From: an uncultured Anaerolineaceae bacterium
GTDB lineage: Bacteria; Chloroflexota; Anaerolineae; Promineifilales; Promineifilaceae
Assembly: GCA_937967805.1 (NCBI GenBank)
Contig: CALBTC010000477.1
Coordinates: 1 to 20,734 of the forward strand
Reading direction: 5' to 3'
DNA: 20,734 nucleotides
The position numbers were made by a program, and so were the translations under genes. Below, one piece after another: positions 13,445 to 20,674 of the stretch (position 1 is the first letter of the stretch; each line of letters opens with the position of its first letter). Under the pieces are notes generated by a model. The model saw only the letters and a program-made list of their open reading frames with translations, did no database searches and was not told the origin of the DNA.

Positions 13445-15202
13445 TTGAACGATTTACCGTCAATTACCCAGATTCAGACCAATATCCGCCAGCTTCGCGA
13501 TCTGATTGATAACCTCGGCAGCACCGTCAATCAACAGCACCAAACCCTCATCACCACCCGCGCCGAAATTGCCCAAAGAGCCGCTACCCAATCCAGCGAT
13601 GAGCTGGCCCGCCTGCTGGTTCATGTGCGGCGCAACCTGGAAGATTTGGAACGTCGCTTCAAAGAGCAGCAAAAAGAGCAAGAACAGCTCCAGGCTCTGC
13701 AAGAAATTAGCCGGGTCATCAACTCATCGTTAGACCTGAACGAAGTGTTGGGCTTTGTGATGGATTCCATCATTGACCTGACCAAGGCCGAGCGAGCCAT
13801 TTTGCTGCTGAAAGATGAAGAAACCGGTGAGCAGGAGGTAAGCCTTTACCGCAACGTAGACCGGGAAACGATTGAAAAATCGTCTGCCTTCGAGATAAGC
13901 CGCAGCATTGTGCGCACCGTGGCCGAAACAGGCGAGCCGGTGGTCACGATGAACGCCCAATCAGACAGCCGCTTTGCTGCTCAGGAAAGCATCATCAGCT
14001 ACAATCTGCGCTCCATTTTATGTGTTCCCCTCAAAATCAAAGATGCCATCACCGGCGTGATTTACGCCGATAACCGCATTGCCTCCGGCGTTTTTGGCAA
14101 CCCCGACCGGGATTTGTTGGCGTCGTTTGCCAACCAGGCGGCCGTGGCCATCGACAATGCCCGCCTGTTCCAGCAGATACAAGATAACCTGATCGAAATT
14201 ACCGAGATGCGCGATTTGATGGACAACGTCTTTGCCTCCATCGCCAGCGGCGTGATCACTATTGATGAGGAAGAGCGGATTGCTCTGTATAACCGGGCGG
14301 CGGAACGGATTTTGGGGTTCCCGGAAACGGCCGTCATCCACCAAACCTACAAAACCGCCATGGAAACGCTTGGCCTGCCCGTGGAGCCGCTTATTCAGGA
14401 CGTGTGGACCAACGGCGGCGCGCACAATACCGAAGTGGACGTCATCGTCAACAAGCGGCCCGGCATGACCTCGCTCAATCTCACCCTCACCCCGCTGCGC
14501 GACTATGGCCAGGAGATGCTGGGCGTGGCCATGGTGCTGGACGACGTGACGGAAAAGAAGCGCCTGGAAAGCGTGCGTCGCTATCTGCCCCCCGCCCTGG
14601 TAGACCAGATTCGTGACCTGGATGCCGCGCAACGGCCGCAGCGCAGCATCATGAGCGTGCTCTTTGCCGACGTGCGCGGCTACAGCACCTTCAGCGAACA
14701 TTTGGACCCGGAAAAGCTCATCCAGATTATGAACGGCTACTTCACCGAATTTGTCTACGCCATCAACGAATACCAGGGATTGACCGATAAATTCATGGGG
14801 GACGCGGTCATGGCCCTGTACAACACGCCGCTCAACCCGCAGGAAAATCACGCCGAGCGCGCCATCCGCACGGCGCTGATGATCCGCAAAAACATGCAGC
14901 GCTACCTGGCCGAACTGTCGGAAGACAAACGTCTGCACTTTGGCATTGGTATTCACACGGGTGAAGCGGTGGCGGGGAACGTGGGCAGCAGCCTGCGCAA
15001 GGATTACTCAGCTATCGGCGACGCGGTGAACCTCTCCAAGCGCATCCAGGAAAACGCCCAGGCTGACGAAATTCTGATCAGCCGCGCCACCTACGAGCAG
15101 GTAAAGGATTGGGTCCAGGCCGAACCGCTGGAACCAATGAAAGTCAAAGGCCGCCAAACCCCAGAACAAATTTACCGTTTAACAGGTGCTTTGGCTGAGT
15201 AA
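13445..15202 (+). CDS. GAF-PAS class III adenylate cyclase
   Basis: A 585-residue soluble signalling enzyme predicted to make cAMP from ATP. An N-terminal helical/coiled-coil region (about 8-95) leads into a GAF domain (about 96-240), a second short coil (242-262), a PAS domain (about 262-372, ending D-V-T-E-K-K-R-L-E) and a class III cyclase domain (about 400-580). Metal-binding aspartates are Asp409 (F-A-D-V-R-G-Y-S) and Asp453 (K-F-M-G-D-A-V-M-A). Lys449 and Asp520 (K-D-Y-S-A-I-G-D-A-V-N) are the adenine-specifying pair, and Asn529 and Arg533 are the transition-state residues; the set is complete. The start is TTG with a GAGG sequence about 8 nt upstream, which may keep expression low. The GAF and PAS ligands are unknown. 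Transcription probably starts at the extended -10 promoter near 13286. Confidence 0.9.
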   Translation: MNDLPSITQIQTNIRQLRDLIDNLGSTVNQQHQTLITTRAEIAQRAATQSSDELARLLVHVRRNLEDLERRFKEQQKEQEQLQALQEISRVINSSLDLNEVLGFVMDSIIDLTKAERAILLLKDEETGEQEVSLYRNVDRETIEKSSAFEISRSIVRTVAETGEPVVTMNAQSDSRFAAQESIISYNLRSILCVPLKIKDAITGVIYADNRIASGVFGNPDRDLLASFANQAAVAIDNARLFQQIQDNLIEITEMRDLMDNVFASIASGVITIDEEERIALYNRAAERILGFPETAVIHQTYKTAMETLGLPVEPLIQDVWTNGGAHNTEVDVIVNKRPGMTSLNLTLTPLRDYGQEMLGVAMVLDDVTEKKRLESVRRYLPPALVDQIRDLDAAQRPQRSIMSVLFADVRGYSTFSEHLDPEKLIQIMNGYFTEFVYAINEYQGLTDKFMGDAVMALYNTPLNPQENHAERAIRTALMIRKNMQRYLAELSEDKRLHFGIGIHTGEAVAGNVGSSLRKDYSAIGDAVNLSKRIQENAQADEILISRATYEQVKDWVQAEPLEPMKVKGRQTPEQIYRLTGALAE

Positions 15203-15318
15203 TTTAACGAATGGGGTATTTCGGCAAATTGTTTTTGAACAGTTTCGTTAGCACAGTTATTGGATTTGCTTTGGGCATATTCATTTGCGTCGCAATTTGG
15301 CGAACCAATTGATTTTAA

Positions 15319-15594
15319 TCAACCTGCCTTCTGTGATGATTTTGGACGGGGAGCAGGAACACCATACAGCATCCCTTCTACACTGATATCTTCATCAATC
15401 TCAGGCCAGGAGACACCTTCTCCATCACCAATAATTTCATAATTAGCGCGTTGCTCCGGGGTCGCTTCTGATAAGCGCCAGGACCAAACGAGAGGAACGC
15501 TGATGGTACGGCCGTCAACCAAATAAGCTGTAATCGTGTCTTCTGTAACTTCAATATCTTTTAATTTTACTGTTACTCTATCCACAATGTTCAT
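15319..15594 (-). CDS. DUF2442 family protein
   Basis: A 91-residue cytosolic protein of the DUF2442 type: a strand-rich N-terminus, V-K-L-K-D-I-E-V-T-E-D-T-I-T-A-Y-L-V-D-G-R-T-I-S-V-P-L-V-W, then S-W-R-L-x-x-A-T-P-E-Q-R, and the conserved end W-P-E-I-D-E-D-I-S-V-E-G-M-L-Y-G. ATG 15594 was chosen because GAGG lies 6 nt upstream; the TTG at 15606 gives four extra residues. The gene overlaps the end of the DUF4160 gene by 17 bp, so the two are translationally coupled. DUF2442/DUF4160 pairs recur in bacteria and are suspected toxin-antitoxin-like modules; the biochemical role is not known to me. Confidence 0.85.
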   Translation of the reverse strand: MNIVDRVTVKLKDIEVTEDTITAYLVDGRTISVPLVWSWRLSEATPEQRANYEIIGDGEGVSWPEIDEDISVEGMLYGVPAPRPKSSQKAG

Positions 15595-15814
15595 GCCAAG
15601 CCTCAATTAAAATCGCAAGGTTATCCTGAATCAGCCTGCGAATCCGATTCAATTCTCTGGGAGTAAAGCCCTGATTTCGACCCAGGGCAATTGGTTCAAG
15701 CCAGAACTTGCATGTCATTTTTTCTCGCCGTACATGAACATGCATCGGCTCGTTACAGTCAAAGCTGTAGAAAAAGAAGCGGTATGGGCCCAAAATATTT
15801 TTTACAGTGGGCAT
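15578..15814 (-). CDS. DUF4160 family protein
   Basis: A 78-residue protein of the DUF4160 type. Diagnostic features are M-P-T-V at the start, F-F-F-Y-S-F-D, the histidine motif E-P-M-H-V-H-V-R (about 22-29), and a helical C-terminus, L-N-R-I-R-R-L-I-Q-D-N-L-A-I-L-I-E-A-W. It is first in the pair, with a strong AAGGAGGAG sequence before ATG 15814. Its partner DUF2442 starts inside its 3' end. Within such pairs it is presumed to be the partner of the DUF2442 protein; which is the effector cannot be told from sequence. Confidence 0.85.
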   Translation of the reverse strand: MPTVKNILGPYRFFFYSFDCNEPMHVHVRREKMTCKFWLEPIALGRNQGFTPRELNRIRRLIQDNLAILIEAWHEHCG

Positions 15815-15887
15815 TCTCTCCTCCTTAACAAATCAAGACACAACCGCTTCCACCCAATAAGTGAAATATAACACAACCCTCGACAAT

Positions 15888-16397
15888 CTAGAAATCCTTG
15901 ACATACCGAATCTCGTGCAGTTCCAGTCCGCCGGGGCGAGTTTCTACCTTTGTCGTGCCGTCTGGCATAAAGCCAAACTGCTCGTAAAAATGGATGGCCC
16001 GCTCGTTTCCGGCCAGTACCCACAACGATACCGCCTGGTAACCTTGTTTTTCCAGCCGGGCAAGACCTTCTTTCATGAGGGCTGCGCCAAAGCCTTTGCC
16101 CCACCTGTCCGGCAGAAGATAGATGGCGTAAATTTCGCCGGTTTTGTCTTGGTCTAAATCTTCGTCGCGGGTACGGCCGTACGACACAAACCCCACCACT
16201 TGTCCATCGTCCTCATACACAGGCACATCATTGGCCGGATTAGATAGCACTCGCTGCCACTGCTCAATACGTCGCTCAACCGAAAGATTGGCCAAAAAAT
16301 CATCCGGCAGCAGTCCCCGATACGCCCCTTGCCACGACTGCACGTGAACGGCCGCTATCTGCTCTGCATCTTCCACCGTCGCCAGTCGAACTGTCAT
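15888..16397 (-). CDS. GNAT family N-acetyltransferase
   Basis: A 169-residue acetyl-CoA-dependent transferase. The fold starts T-V-R-L-A-T-V-E-D-A-E-Q-I, continues with S-W-Q-G-A-Y-R-G-L-L (21-30), and has the acetyl-CoA pyrophosphate loop R-W-G-K-G-F-G (98-104) after I-Y-L-L-P. Motif B is A-G-N-E-R-A-I-H-F-Y-E-Q-F-G-F (129-143). The S-W-x-x-A-Y-R-G-L-L block is shared with many small-molecule or protein N-acetyltransferases; the substrate cannot be told. ATG 16397 was preferred over 16418 because GGAGAG lies 7 nt upstream and the family begins there. Cytosolic, apparently a single-gene unit downstream of the DUF3052 remnant. Confidence 0.88.
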   Translation of the reverse strand: MTVRLATVEDAEQIAAVHVQSWQGAYRGLLPDDFLANLSVERRIEQWQRVLSNPANDVPVYEDDGQVVGFVSYGRTRDEDLDQDKTGEIYAIYLLPDRWGKGFGAALMKEGLARLEKQGYQAVSLWVLAGNERAIHFYEQFGFMPDGTTKVETRPGGLELHEIRYVKDF

Positions 16398-16522
16398 GGT
16401 CACTCTCCACTGAGCCACTTTTCAACGTCAGAAGTCCAATTGCGGATACGGCCGTAACCCGCCGCAAAAAACCAACCTTCCGCCCCTCAACAAAAAATGA
16501 TTCCCAAACCTCACCAAGTAAA

Positions 16523-16708
16523 TTATTTCTCATCAGCTTTTTGTCGGTTCTCCTTGCGGATGACCAGCTTCAGGCCAGACCAGGTGGTATCAACGGCACA
16601 CACTTTTACGTCCACCAGACCCAGCGGTAAAATCAGTTCCCGAATCACATCTTCGGTGACATCTGTGGGCACCTTGGACGCTTTTTTAGGCCAGGAGACC
16701 CAAATCAT
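16523..16708 (-). pseudogene. DUF3052 family, C-terminal remnant
   Basis: A 61-residue frame carries the C-terminal half of a DUF3052 protein: W-V-S-W-P-K-K-A-S-K-V-P-T-D-V-T-E-D-V-I-R-E, then L-G-L-V-D-V-K-V-C-A-V-D-T-T-W-S-G-L-K-L-V-I-R-K. Family members are about twice as long, and the missing N-terminal half is not in the other frames upstream, where the 3' end of the large regulator sits (its stop TAG is 8 nt before this ATG). The remnant may be translated by coupling from the regulator. The conserved motifs appear undamaged, so a functional short version is possible. Confidence 0.6.
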
Positions 16709-16716
16709 GCATCCTG

Positions 16717-19700
16717 CTATCCTCTCGGATTTTCTTCAACCAATTGGGCAATCACGTCATCAAGTTTGAGGTTTTTTACGGCCGTTTCCACCTCAACCAT
16801 CATCTCATCAGGCAGTTCCGCCTTGAGTTCCTGCAGCAGCTTCTGCGCCTTTTCCAGCGTGGTGGCCTCAATGGCTTCCTGCCGGGCAGCAAAGGTGAGG
16901 AGCTGCGCGGCATGCTGCATACGGCCGTAGCTCATTTCCAACTCCGCCACATCCACCACCGTGGCAATGGCCGACCAGACCACGCCTACCTCCTGCGCCA
17001 GTTGCAGCGACTCGTTAAAATAACGACGCGCTTTTTTCCGTTTGCCCTGCTTGCGGTAAATCGTGCCCAGCACCGACAAGCCACCGACCATGCCCCGCCG
17101 GTGACCGATCTTCTCGTGCGCGGCATACGCTTTTTCAATGTAATCGAGGGCCTCATCAAATTGCTCTAGCTCCGCATACACCATGCCTATGTTGTGGCTG
17201 GTAGCCGCCATGCCCCATTCATGATTGTTTTCCTTAAGAATTGCGTATGCCTGTTTGTATTGCCGCAGCGCTTCGTCGAATTTTTCCTGGCGATTGGCAA
17301 TGATGGCGATGTTGTTATGTAAAATTGCAATGCGCAGCGAATTGTTTAATGATTTGGCTAAGGCCATCGCTTCCGCAAAATAGCCCCTGGCCTCTTCGTA
17401 ATTTCCCACGCCAACCTCCAAATTGCCTAGCGTGTTGAGCAGGACCATTTTCAGGTCGTCGTCACCGGCATCCGTATCATCGCAAAGCTTTAGCGCCTCC
17501 TGTAAATAAGGGCGGGCCTCATCCCACGCACCCCGATCATGCACCACGTCCCCCAAGTGTTTGAGGCAAAAGAGGCGCGTGCGGGTTAGCTTATGCTGCT
17601 GCGCCAGCCCGTTGGCTTCCTTTAGAACAGCCTCCGCTTCGGGAAATTGCCCGGTCTGGTAAAGAAAATAACCCAGCTCTACCTGAATTTTAATGGCGAT
17701 TTGCTTATGAACGGCCGTCTCCGCCCGTTCCTTTACCCGCCGCAAACTTTCCTCAAACAGCGCCACCCCTTCCAAAAAGCGACTGCGATCAGCTAAAAAG
17801 CGGCTGAATCCTGTGACCAGTTTGTTGAGAACGGCCGTATCCATCTCTACCACACCCCACTGCCAGGCGATACGAATATTCTCCCAATCTGCCCCCAATG
17901 CCGCCAACACTTCTGGCGCTTCGCTCCCTTTCAAGGCCGGTTCATGCCCCTGTACAAACTCGGTAAAATAACGCGCCTGAGCCGCCTCGGTCTGGGCTTC
18001 CTCCTGGGGATGGGCCGCCAACTGCTCCTGGGCAAATTGCAGCAGCAGGGGATGGCGGCGGAAGCGTTGGTCTTCATCCAGCCGCAGGAAAGATCGGTCT
18101 ACCAGGGACATCAGCTGGGGCGGCGTGGCATGGGTCACTTGCTGCGCCGCTGCCCGCGTAAACCCACCGCGAAACACAGACATCTGCCGGAACAAGGCTT
18201 GTTCAGCGGCCGAAAGCATTTGCCAGCTTGTCTCGATGACGGCCCGCAGGCTGCGGTGGCGCTCCGGCACGTCGTGTAAGGTCGTGCTGAGGGCATCTAA
18301 TCCGCGCTGAATTTCCGTCACGATCTCAGCCACGGCCAGCACGCGGGTCCAGGTGGCGGCCAGCTCCAGCGCCAGCGGCAGTCCGCCAACAAGTTGACAT
18401 AATTTGGTTACGGCCGTTTCCTCCCCCGCCAGATCAAAATGGGGCCGAACACGCTGCACCCGGTTGGCAAAAAGCTGCACGGCCGGGTAATCGGTGAACG
18501 GTATTCGGTTATCGGTCATTGGTTTACCGCTTACCGGGTACGGGAGACCTTCCAGCTCCAGCAAACGCTCCGCTTGCAGGCGCAGCCGCTCACGGCTGGT
18601 GGCAATGAGGCGCAATTCGGGTGCTTCCTGCGTCAGTTGGCTGAGGAAGTCACGCAGCTTGTCGTTGAGCAGATGCTCCAGGTTATCCAGCACCAGCAAG
18701 GCTTCCAGCGGTTTGAGCTGGTTAAGCAGCTGCGTCGCTACAGCTTCCTGCCCAGACAAGGTAAGGTCCATCGCTTCGGCAACGGCCGTTACAACCCCAT
18801 TTAAATCCTGAAACGCAACCAATGAAACCAACCACACCCCATCAGCAAACGCCCCTACCTGCCCCCGCGCCGCTTCCTGCGCCAGCCGCGTCTTGCCCAT
18901 GCCGCCCGGCCCGGTGATGGTAAGGAGACGGCCGTCCGGCTCCGCCAGCCATTTTTCAATCTGTGTTAATTCGTTTTCACGTCCGATGAAGGTGGTGGTT
19001 GGTGCGGGGAGATTGTGTTTTTGTGACAAGGTGACCGGGTGACCGGGTGACAAGGTGACCTGCTCAGAGAGCTTCACCTTGTCACCTTGCCACCTTGTCA
19101 CCTTGTCATCTCTTATCGCTTCATAAAGCTCAACAGTCTCCTCATCCGGCTCTACGCCCAGCTCGTCGGCGAGAATGGCGGTGCACTGCTCGTACTGGAC
19201 CAGGGCGGCGGGACGCTGGTTGTCCAGCGCATAAAGCAGCATGAGCTGGCGGTGGGCTTCTTCTTGCAGCGGATCGAGCGCCAGCAGCCGCTGGGCGTGC
19301 TGAATGCCGTCGCTGAATTGGCCACGCTGCTGGTGAAAGGTAATTAAAGTGGATAGTGCATCGAGCATCATTTGCCGCAGGCGTTCCTGTTCCAACAGCA
19401 CCCACGCTTCAAACTCGGGCACGCCGCGCAGGTTGAATCCGGCCAGGAAGTCGCCCTTGTAGTGGGAAACGGCCGTTTGCAACTGCGCCGCCACTATCCT
19501 GGTAAGTTTCCCATCTTGCTGCCGCGCCTGGGCCTGATCAATTGCCTGCTCAAACGCGATTACATCCAGCTGGTAATCCGCGTCGGTATTGATGGCAACG
19601 GTATGCCGATCGGCGATCAAATATTTCTCTAGCTGTTTGCGTAAGCTGGAAAGAATGACGCTGAGGTTAGCCAGGGCACGGCTCTGGTCGTTGTCTGGCC

Positions 19701-19863
19701 AGAAGAGGGTGGCAATGGTTTCGCGAGGATGTGGGCGCGGGTTGCAAGCGAGGTAAACCAGCAGGCCATCTGCCTTGCGCGAGGCAAAGCCGGTAACGGC
19801 CGTTCCGTTTTGCGCAATATTCAGCCCCCCCAGCAGTGAAATTGTCAATTCAGGCTGATTCAT
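16717..19863 (-). CDS. AfsR/SARP-like regulator: BTAD, NB-ARC ATPase and TPR domains
   Basis: A 1048-residue transcriptional regulator. Residues 1-95 match an OmpR-type winged helix (L-L-G-G-L-N, R-K-A-D-G-L-L-V-Y-L-A, F-W-P-D-N-D-Q-S-R-A-L-A-N-L). The bacterial transcriptional activation domain covers about 100-250 (Y-K-G-D-F-L-A-G-F, A-L-V-Q-Y-E-Q-C, L-G-V-E-P-D-E-E-T). The STAND/NB-ARC module has Walker A G-P-G-G-M-G-K-T (318-325), Walker B L-L-V-L-D-N (389-394) and G-L-P-L-A-L (494-499). The C-terminal 400 residues are TPR repeats with A-x-x-x-x-x-Y-A spacing. Such proteins sense a signal through TPRs, bind ATP, oligomerise and activate promoters. Two linkers (about 252-282 and 441-460) are encoded by short-word repeats. 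No clear Shine-Dalgarno site; ATG 19863. Confidence 0.9.
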   Translation of the reverse strand: MNQPELTISLLGGLNIAQNGTAVTGFASRKADGLLVYLACNPRPHPRETIATLFWPDNDQSRALANLSVILSSLRKQLEKYLIADRHTVAINTDADYQLDVIAFEQAIDQAQARQQDGKLTRIVAAQLQTAVSHYKGDFLAGFNLRGVPEFEAWVLLEQERLRQMMLDALSTLITFHQQRGQFSDGIQHAQRLLALDPLQEEAHRQLMLLYALDNQRPAALVQYEQCTAILADELGVEPDEETVELYEAIRDDKVTRWQGDKVKLSEQVTLSPGHPVTLSQKHNLPAPTTTFIGRENELTQIEKWLAEPDGRLLTITGPGGMGKTRLAQEAARGQVGAFADGVWLVSLVAFQDLNGVVTAVAEAMDLTLSGQEAVATQLLNQLKPLEALLVLDNLEHLLNDKLRDFLSQLTQEAPELRLIATSRERLRLQAERLLELEGLPYPVSGKPMTDNRIPFTDYPAVQLFANRVQRVRPHFDLAGEETAVTKLCQLVGGLPLALELAATWTRVLAVAEIVTEIQRGLDALSTTLHDVPERHRSLRAVIETSWQMLSAAEQALFRQMSVFRGGFTRAAAQQVTHATPPQLMSLVDRSFLRLDEDQRFRRHPLLLQFAQEQLAAHPQEEAQTEAAQARYFTEFVQGHEPALKGSEAPEVLAALGADWENIRIAWQWGVVEMDTAVLNKLVTGFSRFLADRSRFLEGVALFEESLRRVKERAETAVHKQIAIKIQVELGYFLYQTGQFPEAEAVLKEANGLAQQHKLTRTRLFCLKHLGDVVHDRGAWDEARPYLQEALKLCDDTDAGDDDLKMVLLNTLGNLEVGVGNYEEARGYFAEAMALAKSLNNSLRIAILHNNIAIIANRQEKFDEALRQYKQAYAILKENNHEWGMAATSHNIGMVYAELEQFDEALDYIEKAYAAHEKIGHRRGMVGGLSVLGTIYRKQGKRKKARRYFNESLQLAQEVGVVWSAIATVVDVAELEMSYGRMQHAAQLLTFAARQEAIEATTLEKAQKLLQELKAELPDEMMVEVETAVKNLKLDDVIAQLVEENPRG
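18484..18543. repeat. ACCGATAA-type repeat read in frame in the regulator
   Basis: In the coding direction ACCGATAACCGAATACCG, TTCACCGATTACCC and GGTAAGCGGTAAACC form a short-word repeat like that at 13101-13144. It encodes about residues 441-460 (P-Y-P-V-S-G-K-P-M-T-D-N-R-I-P-F-T-D-Y-P), a loop inside the NB-ARC module. Confidence 0.55.
19025..19108. repeat. GGTGACAA/CACCTTGT inverted short-word repeat inside the regulator
   Basis: The left arm 19025-19060 consists of GGTGACC and GGTGACA words. The right arm 19075-19108 is CACCTTGT repeats, the inverse word. Loop is about 14 nt. In the coding direction it yields D-K-V-T-R-W-Q-G-D-K-V-K and V-T-L-S-P-G-H-P-V-T-L-S (about residues 252-280), the linker between the BTAD and NB-ARC domains. 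The arms are imperfect, and their length is a multiple of three, keeping the frame open. Confidence 0.75.
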
Positions 19864-20177
19864 GTGGCAACACAGAAAAGAATTAGAGTTACGAAAGAGT
19901 CACTCATTTCGATGGTTCCATAAAAGAACAGAAATCACCCGGATGACGCCGCCAGGACAGAAATGATTATAACAGAACCAACGTGTAACAAATAAACCGC
20001 AAAACATCCCGGCAGAAACGGCCGTCGAAACAGATTCTTTATTCCCCGAAAAGAAAAATAAAGAGTTCCTAAAGAGTGCCTTGCTAAGCTAAAAACAGTT
20101 AATAGCTGAACGGCCTTGGCCACCGACAAAGTGTGATGCAGGGCCAACGAATATCAACAGTAAAGGAGATTTTTGTG
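19864..20177. other. 314-bp divergent intergenic region
   Basis: It lies between the large regulator (-) and the SnoaL-like gene (+). It holds a minus-strand extended -10 (TGTTATAAT at 19974-19966), one ACGGCCGT word (20018-20025), an AT-rich inverted repeat (TCTTTATT 20036-20043 / AATAAAGA 20057-20064) and the AAGGAGAT ribosome site of the + gene. No clear + strand promoter and no small gene was recognised. Confidence 0.6.
19966..19974 (-). promoter_or_regulatory. extended -10 promoter of the large regulator
   Basis: On the minus strand TGTTATAAT is a consensus extended -10 (TGn + TATAAT at 19971-19966). No good -35 at 17 nt. The predicted start near 19959 leaves a leader of about 97 nt before ATG 19863. 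Confidence 0.5.
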
Positions 20178-20597
20178 ATGAATCGTACCAATTTAGAAGT
20201 TGCCCGTTTGGTTTGTGAAGAAGTGTGGGGTAAAGGCAAAGCAGAGCTTGTCGATGAGCTGTATGCCGAAGATTACGTGGATTTAAATCCCGTCCCCGGC
20301 GTTCCGGCCAACCGTGAAGGGCTAAAAATGCAGTTGGGCATGTATCATCAGGCATTCCCAGACCTGAGCGTCACGGTAGAAGACACGGTAGCAGATGGTG
20401 ACAAAATTGTTGTTCGCTACACCATCCAGGGCACCCACCGCGGCGAGCTGATGGGCATCCCCGCCACGGGCAAATCGGGTGAGATTGCCGGCATCAGCAT
20501 GGTCCGCCTGGCCAACGGCAAAGTAGTAGAAGAGTTCTCGCTGGCCGACATGATGATGCTGTTCCAGCAGCTCGGTCTCGCGCCAGAAATAGCCTGA
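20178..20597 (+). CDS. SnoaL-like polyketide cyclase / ester cyclase family protein
   Basis: A 139-residue single-domain protein of the SnoaL-like fold (NTF2-like alpha+beta barrel). Recognisable blocks are V-W-G-K-G-K-A-E-L-V-D-E-L-Y-A-E-D-Y-V-D, G-L-K-M-Q-L-G-M-Y-H-Q-A-F-P-D-L-S-V-T-V-E-D, D-G-D-K-I-V-V-R-Y-T-I-Q-G-T-H-R-G-E-L-M-G-I-P-A-T-G and the final G-K-V-V-E-E-F-S-L-A-D. These match the SnoaL-type ester cyclase family, most of whose members are uncharacterised and are not in polyketide pathways. Cytosolic. ATG 20178 was chosen because AAGGAGAT sits 7 nt upstream; the extra upstream residues (from 20133) lack a ribosome site. Transcribed divergently from the large regulator. Confidence 0.9.
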   Translation: MNRTNLEVARLVCEEVWGKGKAELVDELYAEDYVDLNPVPGVPANREGLKMQLGMYHQAFPDLSVTVEDTVADGDKIVVRYTIQGTHRGELMGIPATGKSGEIAGISMVRLANGKVVEEFSLADMMMLFQQLGLAPEIA

Positions 20598-20617
20598 TCT
20601 TGTTAGCAACCATAGAA

Positions 20618-20674
20618 AGATTGGACCATTTTCCTCTGCAAACGGCAATGGCTTAAAACAAAATGGTCCAATCT
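20618..20674 (+). terminator. 15-bp inverted repeat after the SnoaL-like gene
   Basis: AGATTGGACCATTTT (20618-20632) and AAAATGGTCCAATCT (20660-20674) are exact reverse complements with a 27-nt loop, starting 20 nt after the stop. No U-tract on the 3' side. Same arm length and loop size class as 8552-8607. Confidence 0.55.

Larger units (their letters stand above)
1033..20025. repeat. ACGGCCGT palindrome dispersed 36 times
   Basis: Starts found by hand: 1033, 1058, 1598, 2021, 2421, 3992, 4364, 4621, 5410, 5697, 6128, 7312, 8005, 8691, 8997, 10845, 10963, 11485, 12107, 12273, 12546, 13048, 14327, 15508, 16173, 16448, 16778, 16921, 17711, 17831, 18410, 18782, 18928, 19469, 19796, 20018. Most lie in genes, in all three frames (T-A-V, R-P, N-G-R); 4621, 16448 and 20018 are intergenic. 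The core CGGCCG with other flanks occurs only about nine times. None lies in the AT-rich gene at 202-843. Confidence 0.9.

Noticed and set aside
14018..14956. 312-codon open frame opposite the adenylate cyclase
   Set aside because: Antisense shadow; the + strand carries complete GAF, PAS and cyclase motifs.
19025..19108. CRISPR-like array
   Set aside because: The repeat words are 8-9 nt, imperfect and inverted with no spacers, and are translated within a gene.
20133..20177. Longer N-terminus for the SnoaL-like protein
   Set aside because: ATG 20178 has a strong AAGGAGAT at 7 nt and the family begins there.
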